A DNA stretch of 48,597 nt from Actinomycetota bacterium (GTDB lineage Bacteria > Actinomycetota > JAHEXW01). The notes under the pieces were generated by a model, which had not been told where the DNA came from, ran no database searches, and saw only the letters and a list, made by a program, of their open reading frames with translations. Both the position numbers and the translations under genes were made by a program. Where the stretch lies: positions 1-48,597 of the forward strand of contig JANXYU010000034.1 in the NCBI GenBank assembly GCA_025355855.1, given 5' to 3'. Positions 16,207 through 22,592 of the stretch are shown here, in pieces. Numbering within the stretch: the first letter of the stretch is position 1; each line of letters opens with the position of its first letter.

Positions 16207-17484
16207 TCATCTCTTAAACAACCAGGCTAGCGCCCCCAGCAACACTGCCAAGGCGGTGGCGCAAGGAAAATAGGGGAGAACGTCATCCATCAGGCCGCCT
16301 GCGGCGCCTTTACCGGACGATCGTCTCCCCGCTTCCCTAATGCTCTGGCTAACTTGGCGTAGATCAGTCGTATGTTTATCAGTCAAACCCGCCGCCGCGA
16401 TTGCCCACGCGCGCTCCTCGTCGGGCAAACTATTTTCCGCCGCCAACTCGGCTGCTGCTTTCCGCACACTCTCTTTGTCTATCCGACCTTGTCCTATCTG
16501 GCTGGCTCTTATGCTCAGCCGATTCAGATACCTGTAGTAGTCTGTCGGTTCCCCGGTCCCTTCGCCGCCTTGCTGAGAACTGCCGTCTGCTGCCAAAACG
16601 ATGCCGACCGGCAGCAGCGCAGCTAAGCCATCCCAAACAGAATCATTGCAGCCGACCGGGATTACGACCGCAACTGGGCTGGCTGGGTTCGTCGCATCTG
16701 CTAAACGACCGCCAACAAGACTCACAGATTTTGAGAACAGCGGTCGGAAATCGGCAAATTCCCGCCGGACGCTGGCAAACCAAGGTTCGTCGATCAATAG
16801 GGACGCGAGATATTTGTTCGTGTTTAAACACAAGTCCCACCGGAAAGCGAGATTAGCCGCCGTGTGGCAATTGATTATGGTTGAACGCGGAATTCTCTTT
16901 CCTGCCGGCAAGGCTTCATTGTAGAAACGCACAGTGGTTTCGTGAATCAGCTCTGAGCGCTCCGGCACAGAGAGTTCAACCTGTCCGCCGAAGACCTCGT
17001 CCAAGACGATAGCGTCAACAATCAGCTCGACGGCCCCGTGACTTAAAGTGGTCTTATACTGCTCAGGTATGTCGCGAAAGACTTGCTTTCTGTTGGAATA
17101 GCCGTCAACTCCGTGGACAACACTATCCGCCAGCTGGTGGGCCGCCCAACCGCGGGAAAATGATGTATCTTGCACCTCAACCATGAGATCGCCGAAGACC
17201 GGTTCGCGTCCCGCGCCATAATAGTTGTGTGTGTAATCGAACGACGCGTCGCCGGTCGTCACTGAATATAAGGCGATCATGTCTGGCGCAACACCGCCCA
17301 GAGCGAATTCATCACCACCACCCGCCGCGCGACATATTGCATTGTGTGTGACAGAACCCCAAGCCAGCGCTTGGTAGGGGAGTATTAGGATTATAAAGAG
17401 CATAGGGATTATAAAAACCAAGAGCATTTTTATACTCCCTATAATCCTCATACTCTTCATAATCTCGCGCTTTAGCTGTGCCAT
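16207..17484 (-). CDS. Secreted zinc-dependent phospholipase C-like protein
   Basis: Product of about 425 aa with an N-terminal hydrophobic signal and a C-terminal membrane segment (CATALAVLLGALAWLFK). The mature domain has the PF00882/S1-P1 pattern: AWGSVTHNAICR at the start, GGVAPDM, FDYTHN, GWAAHQLADSVVHG and LSHGAVELIVDAI. These supply the Trp1 amine, His and Asp ligands of a three-zinc site. These domains hydrolyse phospholipids or act as nucleases in relatives. ATG 17484 follows GGAAG; ATG 17502 and ATG 17460 are alternatives. The signal-peptide region is built from an imperfect inverted repeat (17380-17466), which is odd. Confidence 0.75.
   Translation of the reverse strand: MAQLKREIMKSMRIIGSIKMLLVFIIPMLFIILILPYQALAWGSVTHNAICRAAGGGDEFALGGVAPDMIALYSVTTGDASFDYTHNYYGAGREPVFGDLMVEVQDTSFSRGWAAHQLADSVVHGVDGYSNRKQVFRDIPEQYKTTLSHGAVELIVDAIVLDEVFGGQVELSVPERSELIHETTVRFYNEALPAGKRIPRSTIINCHTAANLAFRWDLCLNTNKYLASLLIDEPWFASVRREFADFRPLFSKSVSLVGGRLADATNPASPVAVVIPVGCNDSVWDGLAALLPVGIVLAADGSSQQGGEGTGEPTDYYRYLNRLSIRASQIGQGRIDKESVRKAAAELAAENSLPDEERAWAIAAAGLTDKHTTDLRQVSQSIREAGRRSSGKGAAGGLMDDVLPYFPCATALAVLLGALAWLFKR
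17380..17466. repeat. Imperfect inverted repeat of AAGAGTAT/GGATTATA units
   Basis: Arms of about 38-40 nt (17380-17417 and about 17427-17466) carry the units GAGTAT, AGGATTATA and AGGGAKTATAAAAA in opposite orientation around a loop of about 9 nt. It lies inside the start region of the zinc-PLC gene. The words resemble those flanking the small gene at 37069-37299. Confidence 0.6.
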
Positions 17485-18638
17485 ATGACTTCCGCTACGC
17501 ATCCCGCGACCGAGCCGTTGGTTCGACGAACGATTATTGTATAAAGCCCATCGGGGACAATCCGGCCGGAATCATCTTCGCCGGTCCATGAGATTTCTCG
17601 GGCGCGACTTTCCCAGCTCTCGACAACCCTTATCCTGTCGCCATCGCGGTTGAAAACCTCCAGCTCCCTGACCGGGTTATCCGAGTCGAGAGAAATCGTC
17701 AATCTGTCGACCGGGAAGGCCGCGTCACCGCTGGGATCAAGTCGGTAAACGGCAACGGCTGGCGTCAGGGAGCCCAAAAGACGCCCAAAGCCTGGCCGCG
17801 AAATACCGCGGACCGCCGGCCAAAATGCTTGGCTCTTGCCAGCGACGAAGACGTGCTGCCCAAAAAATGTAAATGATGATTTCCATAGCGATTTAGACCA
17901 CTGAAACGCGCCGGCCCCAATATCGATCAAACGTGCCAAAAACGCCTCACCAGACTGCCACAATCCGGATACGAACCCTCGTGCATCTTGCCAAAGACCA
18001 GCCAACCAAGTAAGAACCGAGGCCCTACTGCCCGCGTTGATCGAGAGCGGATCCGCCCCCGCGAGACTATTACCAGTTGAAGCAATTGAGACCCCAGCCG
18101 GGGGAATATCCGCGCGCCTTATCAGACGACTGAAGTCGGCGCGAAACTCCCCGCGCCACAAGGTCTCCGGATTGATATATTTCCCACCGAATATGGCTCC
18201 GGCATGCAGATGAAACCCGGATGACGAACCATCGCCCGCGGCGCTAACATAGCCGATGGTTTGACCTCGTTGGACGGAATCGCCTGACGAAACCGTTATC
18301 TTCTCCAAGGGCAGATATGTCGTCTTGACGCCATTCTCGTGTTTAATGCTGACGCAATTGCCCAGTGGCGTATGACCGGCGAATGAAACCCGGCCGGAAG
18401 CAGAAGCAGTCACGCGCGACCCAGGCGACGCGGCGATATCACTGCCGCAATGAGCGCGTATTTTGCCCGAGGCAACATCAGTGTATCTTTGGCCAAAGCG
18501 CAACACGACGCTGCCGTTAAGTGGTCGAACAAATATTTTGTCTTCAGCCGGGGCAGTTTGCCCGGGAGCCGAAGCGCTAAGACCGAACAATAGCAAGAAC
18601 ATCGAGCCCGCTATGCGAGACTTAGTAGTCGGGCTCAT
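17472..18638 (-). CDS. Secreted M23 (LytM) family peptidase
   Basis: Product of 388 aa with a signal peptide (FLLLFGLSASAPG) and an M23 metallopeptidase domain at about residues 38-165. Zinc-site motifs are HCGSDIA (HxxxD) and GFHLHAG (HxH), with the family strand GRVSFAG between. M23 enzymes cut peptidoglycan cross-links or act as structural LytM factors. The C-terminal about 90 residues look like a FlgD-type Ig domain (REISWTGEDDSGRIVPDGLY). It overlaps the TadG-like stop by 17 nt. Its position suggests it opens the wall for the envelope structure encoded upstream. Confidence 0.87.
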   Translation of the reverse strand: MSPTTKSRIAGSMFLLLFGLSASAPGQTAPAEDKIFVRPLNGSVVLRFGQRYTDVASGKIRAHCGSDIAASPGSRVTASASGRVSFAGHTPLGNCVSIKHENGVKTTYLPLEKITVSSGDSVQRGQTIGYVSAAGDGSSSGFHLHAGAIFGGKYINPETLWRGEFRADFSRLIRRADIPPAGVSIASTGNSLAGADPLSINAGSRASVLTWLAGLWQDARGFVSGLWQSGEAFLARLIDIGAGAFQWSKSLWKSSFTFFGQHVFVAGKSQAFWPAVRGISRPGFGRLLGSLTPAVAVYRLDPSGDAAFPVDRLTISLDSDNPVRELEVFNRDGDRIRVVESWESRAREISWTGEDDSGRIVPDGLYTIIVRRTNGSVAGCVAEVIWHS

Positions 18639-18975
18639 CGATTTCCTTTAGCTCCGCCTTGCCGCGGCCCCTTGCGGGACCGACATTAATCCCAAGGCGG
18701 CTGGCAATGATCGTGGGGCAGTCTTCCTGCACAGTCACCGTTACGCTCTGGTCATTAGCGACCACCGAAGAAAGGGCCCCGCCGTTCTTCGTTACGTAGT
18801 CGGCCGCTGCGGCGGCGGGGTCACCCCCTCTTACCATTTCTTGAGCCGCCGCTAATGACGCGGCGTCGGCAATGCTCTCAGCACGAGCGCGAGATTGGTT
18901 AACGATTCCTATATCTGCGATCATGGGGACCAAGAACAGCGACAATACTAGGCAGCCAGCCAGTAAAGGGCTCAC
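18622..18975 (-). CDS. TadG/Rv3654c-like secreted pilus-assembly protein
   Basis: Product of 117 aa: one N-terminal hydrophobic helix (LLAGCLVLSLFLVPMIADIG), then QSRARAESIADAASLAAAQ, the alpha-helical pattern seen in TadG-like and Rv3654c-like proteins, then a short variable domain. It overlaps the TadE-like stop by 4 nt. In tad loci such proteins are pseudopilin-like or anchor components. Function is inferred from fold and neighbours. Confidence 0.7.
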   Translation of the reverse strand: MSPLLAGCLVLSLFLVPMIADIGIVNQSRARAESIADAASLAAAQEMVRGGDPAAAAADYVTKNGGALSSVVANDQSVTVTVQEDCPTIIASRLGINVGPARGRGKAELKEIDEPDY

Positions 18976-19364
18976 CGGTCTTTCTCCAATCGCATCGTGG
19001 TGGTCGCTTTGGCCTGGAATGCATGTGGCCAGACAGTGGCGAGCAGGGGAAAGAGACAGGGGACGGATGTTTGAGCGGAGACCGTTATCGGACTGCCCGC
19101 CTGTCCTCCCTCCGGCATACTCCAGGTAACGGACACCGCGTCACCGCTCATGCCCGCGCCTGCTACATTCGCGGCGGTAACGATCTCGGCGTCGCTTGCA
19201 GCGGTAGTCGCCTGTCTAGCGCCTTCGCGGGCGGCTTGCGCGACCATAAGGTGAGCCCGCATCACCGCGCCCGTTTGGACAACGGCCAGTAGCGAGATCA
19301 AGACAAGCGGTAAGACCAACGCGAATTCCACAGAGATACTGCCGTGCTCATGTCGCAGGCTCAT
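18972..19364 (-). CDS. TadE-like pseudopilin
   Basis: Product of 130 aa with the TadE N-terminus: HEHGSISVEFALVLPLVL, a Glu inside a hydrophobic helix after a Gly, followed by AQAAREGARQAT. TadE proteins are minor pilins of the Flp/Tad secretion system cleaved by the prepilin peptidase. The gene starts 3 nt after the stop of the Flp pilin gene. Confidence 0.85.
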   Translation of the reverse strand: MSLRHEHGSISVEFALVLPLVLISLLAVVQTGAVMRAHLMVAQAAREGARQATTAASDAEIVTAANVAGAGMSGDAVSVTWSMPEGGQAGSPITVSAQTSVPCLFPLLATVWPHAFQAKATTTMRLEKDR

Positions 19365-19367
19365 CTC

Positions 19368-19541
19368 TTATTTGATTCCTGCGACCAGTTTGGCGAAAAC
19401 GCCGGCCAAGAAATCCGTCATTCCCGCGACTCCCACCTTGCTCAGCACGCCCGCAATGGCGACAACCGCCAGTAAAACCAGCGCATACTCCGTCGTGCTC
19501 TGTCCATCCTGCCTTGCTAAAAACTCTTTTACCCTTTTCAT
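19368..19541 (-). CDS. Flp/type IVb pilin-like protein
   Basis: Short gene of 57 aa with a strong ribosome site (GGAGGAGAGGG) right before ATG 19541. The N-terminus MKRVKEFLARQDGQSTTEYA is a prepilin leader: cleavage after Gly13 would leave Glu at position +5, followed by a hydrophobic helix (LVLLAVVAIAG). This is the type IVb pilin pattern. It heads the operon TadE-like, TadG-like, M23, zinc-PLC, PC4. No ATPase (TadA), TadB/C or prepilin peptidase is within the window, so assembly must rely on genes elsewhere. Confidence 0.85.
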   Translation of the reverse strand: MKRVKEFLARQDGQSTTEYALVLLAVVAIAGVLSKVGVAGMTDFLAGVFAKLVAGIK

Positions 19542-19632
19542 ACCCTCTCCTCCCGGGCGCCCCCGTGCGGCAAACGGGGACGCCCCCTGCCCTTTTTATA
19601 TCCTTTGGTGTTCCCAATTTATCTAACTATTT

Positions 19633-19685
19633 CCAATATGTCAAGATATATTGGACACTTTCTGTGATATTGGAACGGGTATAAT
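19633..19685 (+). promoter_or_regulatory. Promoter of the methyltransferase gene with three ATATTGG boxes
   Basis: TATAAT at 19680-19685 stands 6 nt before ATG 19692, again a leaderless arrangement. Upstream, the heptamer ATATTGG occurs at 19648-19654 and 19667-19673, exactly 19 nt apart, and inverted as CCAATAT at 19633-19639. This suggests a regulator site in the region shared with the divergent pilin gene. No good -35 box at 17 nt. Confidence 0.45.
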
Positions 19686-19691
19686 TGAGTC

Positions 19692-20456
19692 ATGACTGAA
19701 CAGGAGCATCTAAAGTGGAAATCGTTTTGGGAAGACCAAGCGGCCGTTGTCGATGCGCATCAGGCGGTGCGGGGCGACAGGATAATGACGCCCGACGTCC
19801 AAGCATTTCATGACCGAGAGCTTATCAAACTAGTCGATCCAACGCCTGAGGATAGAATCTTGGACGCGGGATGCGGCGCCGGAGATCAGATTCTGTTACT
19901 GGGCTCGTTGGTCGCCCGGATTACCGCAATTGATTTCTCGCCGGCTATGGTGGCCCGTTGCCAGGCGAGGATCGCGGCAGAACCTGATGTCACCGCTGAA
20001 ACAATTATTGAGGTCGCTGACGTTACGGATTTGCCTTACGGCGACGATACCTTCGACAAAGCCGTTAGCATCGCGGTGCAACAATACCTGAACCCTGAGG
20101 AGTGTGACCGCATGCTGACCGAATTGGCGCGCGTTGTGAAACCGGGAGGCGTGATTGTCTTTCACGTCAAAGACCTCTGGAGTCCAACCGGAATCATGAT
20201 CACATTTGGGCGTTGGCTGCGCGCTTCAATCAAGGGTCGTCCGCCGTTGGAGTATCAATATAGAACTCACTGGTGGTACAAGAAAAGAGCCCGCCGGATC
20301 GGCAAGATAACCGGCTCTTACGCTTATGGCACTTGGACGCCTTTTATGCCAAAGGCTCTGATGGCAGCGATCGCTAGCTGGGAGAGCAAGTATCGATTCG
20401 TGCAAAAACGCTGGCCGCACGGAAAAGAATACTTTATTAGAGTTACGGTCAATTAG
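19692..20456 (+). CDS. SAM-dependent class I methyltransferase
   Basis: Product of 254 aa with a Rossmann methyltransferase core: motif I ILDAGCGAGDQ near residue 56, motif II acidic AIDFS, motif III VADVTDLPYGDDTFDKA, and the post-motif LARVVKPGG. This is the Methyltransf_11/25 pattern. The substrate is not evident; relatives act on lipids, quinones or small molecules. It is a single gene, convergent with the DUF4430 gene, overlapping it by 8 nt at the 3' ends. Confidence 0.85.
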   Translation: MTEQEHLKWKSFWEDQAAVVDAHQAVRGDRIMTPDVQAFHDRELIKLVDPTPEDRILDAGCGAGDQILLLGSLVARITAIDFSPAMVARCQARIAAEPDVTAETIIEVADVTDLPYGDDTFDKAVSIAVQQYLNPEECDRMLTELARVVKPGGVIVFHVKDLWSPTGIMITFGRWLRASIKGRPPLEYQYRTHWWYKKRARRIGKITGSYAYGTWTPFMPKALMAAIASWESKYRFVQKRWPHGKEYFIRVTVN

Positions 20457-21234
20457 GCTTGACGCTTTGTCTGTTCTTGCGCTGATAGTAGACAAAGCCG
20501 GCGCTCAAACCGGCTAGCAACATGGCGAACGAGGCATAATTCCAGAAGTTCCCATCCTTTTGCACCTTTTTGTCTGCCGGGTGGCGGGCGGCCATCGCAG
20601 TCACTGCCTTTTTGCCCGCGCCGGACCTAACGTTTGTCGTTGTCGCGCCAGAGTTGGAGGCTCCGGCAGGATTGGCTGCAGCAGCGGTACTGGCGTTTGT
20701 TGCGCCAGGCGTTGCGGGCGCCGTTGTCGCGCCATTTGCCGGTTGAACATTGGTGTTGGCTGGTGGGGGCGCAGGGGCGGGAGCCCCATAGGCGTCGCGA
20801 TAAAGCTGACCGAAAGAGTATGCCGGGGGCGGGGTTGGGCCGGTCTGCGAGCCCCATGACCAACCGTCGACATCACCTTGTTTGACACTATAGCTGCTGG
20901 CTCCGATCGGCGAGAACACCCAGCCGCCTCGCACGTGCCAGTACGACCAGGAGGCTCGTCCCGAACTCCAGTCCTCAGCGGTTCCCTCGCCGTCGATTCC
21001 ATATACAGAAGCGCCATAGCCGGATGTCGGGGCGTCAACCGCCAGACCGGAGCGATAAAGAAGCTCAATGCCGGATATCGACGACTCCTCAAAGGCAACA
21101 CAGCGCGTCACTACACTGCCGTCGCCATGCCGGATGACCAGGCCCGCATAGTTCGTCGCCCTAGCGGTTTCAGCTAGGCCCACGACACACAGGAGCGCGA
21201 AAGCAACAACGGCAATTTTAACGAACTCTCTCAT
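20449..21234 (-). CDS. DUF4430 (transcobalamin C-terminal-like) secreted membrane-anchored protein
   Basis: Product of 261 aa: signal peptide (IAVVAFALLCVVGLAETARA), a DUF4430 domain at about residues 28-135 with the typical WSYWHVRGGWVFSPIGASS and VKQGDVDGWSWGSQTGP, then a long Ala/Pro/Thr spacer and a C-terminal membrane helix (YASFAMLLAGLSAGFVYY) with a basic tail. DUF4430 is the beta-domain that closes over B12 in eukaryotic transcobalamin and intrinsic factor. The start overlaps the upstream gene by 4 nt (ATGA). With that gene, behind a cobalamin riboswitch, it probably forms a surface corrinoid-binding receptor. The ligand is inferred. Confidence 0.8.
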   Translation of the reverse strand: MREFVKIAVVAFALLCVVGLAETARATNYAGLVIRHGDGSVVTRCVAFEESSISGIELLYRSGLAVDAPTSGYGASVYGIDGEGTAEDWSSGRASWSYWHVRGGWVFSPIGASSYSVKQGDVDGWSWGSQTGPTPPPAYSFGQLYRDAYGAPAPAPPPANTNVQPANGATTAPATPGATNASTAAAANPAGASNSGATTTNVRSGAGKKAVTAMAARHPADKKVQKDGNFWNYASFAMLLAGLSAGFVYYQRKNRQSVKPN

Positions 21235-22298
21235 CGGCCAGTGTAGGGTAGGTAGTCCTGGCCTTGTACCAGGGTCTGTGTTGACGTCTCCGCCGGCGCG
21301 GTGACCGAATCGGGACTGCTCTTCACCGGTTCAGCGTAGCCCAGCGGAAAAACCTTGCCCATAAGCGCGGGAATTGCTTGATATGTGCACATAAGGTTGT
21401 CGTCCGCCCAGCTTGTTTGATACCCGAACGCGCCGCTGGCATTCTGCATCCCGAGCAGAAACGTGACGGGCGTGTTACCGGAAATGGTCCAAGCGGGTCC
21501 AGTTTGGTCTTCGCCGGCCGCAATCAAGGCCTGAATGACCCATGACGTCGAGCTGCTGTCCGAATCGGTTCCCCACAATGACGGCTTAGCCCAAGGAAAT
21601 CCGCCGTCGGAGTTCTGCTGCGTATGAAGATAGGCAAGGGCCTGTTGAACTGTTGTCGAGCTGGTCACCACGCCCGCCGCGGCCAGCGCCTCAAGGCAGA
21701 TTGCTGTCGTGTTCGTATCGGACCCGGAGCCGAGTCCGTTCACGCCAAAGCCGCCGTTGGCTTCCTGGTTGGCAAGCAAATAATCGAGCGCGTTGGCGGG
21801 AATAGTCTCACCGGCGGAATGCAAAGCCATTATTATCCAGGGGTGCCGGATAAAGGCTGTGCCGTAGGCGCCGGTCGTCGCATTCTGCGTTCCCGTCAAT
21901 ATTGCCACCCAGTCGACACCGGCGAAGGCGCGCGGATCGTTGTTACTGGCGACAAGCAGCATCACCAGCTGGGCAATTTTAGCGGAATTGGTATCGGCGT
22001 CCGCCGCGTTACTTAACGAATCCTTCTGTGCCAGCAAGAAATCGATTCCCGAAAGCCCGGATTTCTTCCAGGTATTTACGTCCAGCCCCGCAGCAGCGAT
22101 GGCTAATCCGGCGCCGCAGGTCGCGTTAATCGGTCCGTCAAATTCCGTATAGCTGCCGTCGTTTTGTTGCTGTGTCTGCAAATAGGCCGTGGCCTTGTTA
22201 ACGGCCGCGCTCGTTGACGTGCCGCCCAAGACTCCGACCGCAGGCCAGGCCAGCAGACAAACCATCAAAACTAATGTTGCCGCGGTAAACCTTCTCAT
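21231..22298 (-). CDS. Secreted prenyltransferase-repeat (alpha6/alpha6) protein, transcobalamin alpha-domain-like
   Basis: Product of 355 aa with a signal peptide (LVLMVCLLAWPAVG) and repeated squalene-cyclase/prenyltransferase motifs: ATAYLQTQQQNDGSYTEF, ALDYLLANQEANGGFG, ALAYLHTQQNSDGGFPW, FLLGMQNASGAFGY. These build the alpha/alpha barrel that in human intrinsic factor and transcobalamin forms the B12-binding alpha-domain. It ends YLPYTGR, an LPxTG-like motif right at the stop codon without the hydrophobic sorting tail. ATG 22298 follows AAAGGAG; a longer frame runs into the terminator and riboswitch and is rejected. The B12 link rests on the riboswitch and on the DUF4430 partner. Confidence 0.8.
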   Translation of the reverse strand: MRRFTAATLVLMVCLLAWPAVGVLGGTSTSAAVNKATAYLQTQQQNDGSYTEFDGPINATCGAGLAIAAAGLDVNTWKKSGLSGIDFLLAQKDSLSNAADADTNSAKIAQLVMLLVASNNDPRAFAGVDWVAILTGTQNATTGAYGTAFIRHPWIIMALHSAGETIPANALDYLLANQEANGGFGVNGLGSGSDTNTTAICLEALAAAGVVTSSTTVQQALAYLHTQQNSDGGFPWAKPSLWGTDSDSSSTSWVIQALIAAGEDQTGPAWTISGNTPVTFLLGMQNASGAFGYQTSWADDNLMCTYQAIPALMGKVFPLGYAEPVKSSPDSVTAPAETSTQTLVQGQDYLPYTGR

Positions 22299-22335
22299 AT
22301 CGCTCTCCTTTAAGACGCAAGCGTCCTCGTATCCC

Positions 22336-22372
22336 AATAAAAATGCCCTTCGGGCTCTCCGCCGAAAGGGCA
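22336..22372 (-). terminator. Riboswitch-controlled intrinsic terminator
   Basis: On the minus strand TGCCCTTTCGG (22372-22362) pairs with CCCGAAGGGCA (22354-22344), with one bulged T, followed by a T-rich run (ATTTTTATT). It lies between the cobalamin aptamer and the start codon at 22298, the position expected for a transcription-terminating expression platform. Confidence 0.85.
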
Positions 22373-22416
22373 ATAAAAATAAGCCTTCTCTCATCTCGCG
22401 AAGAGTAGCTATTATG

Positions 22417-22534
22417 TGGGGTGTTCGGTTAGGTTCCTGACTCCCGGCGAGGGCCTTTTAGTAGGCAGACTTTCCGGTTACAGTGGCGCGACCGTGCCCG
22501 ATTCTCACGAGCTTCCCTTGGCGCCAAACACCGC
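22417..22534 (-). promoter_or_regulatory. Cobalamin riboswitch aptamer
   Basis: Read on the minus strand the sequence has the conserved cobalamin aptamer blocks in order: GGTGTT (P1 5' arm), CAAGGGAAGC, CGTGAGAATCGGGCACGG, the B12-box-like CGCCACTGTAA, CCGGAAAGTCTGCC, GAGTCAGGAACCT, and AACACC closing P1. Total about 118 nt. It controls the transcobalamin-like pair downstream, presumably switching it off when cobalamin is bound. Assigned from motif order by eye; a covariance model would confirm. Confidence 0.9.
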
Positions 22535-22549
22535 TCTTAGATTGGTCTT

Positions 22550-22578
22550 TTTATAGCACGCCTCTAATCTCGTGTCAA
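22550..22578 (-). promoter_or_regulatory. Consensus sigma-A promoter of the riboswitch operon
   Basis: On the minus strand TTGACA (22578-22573), a 17-nt spacer, and TATAAA (22555-22550). The predicted transcription start near 22543 lies a few nucleotides before the riboswitch aptamer. Confidence 0.85.
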
Positions 22579-22592
22579 TTGATTAACTCAGA

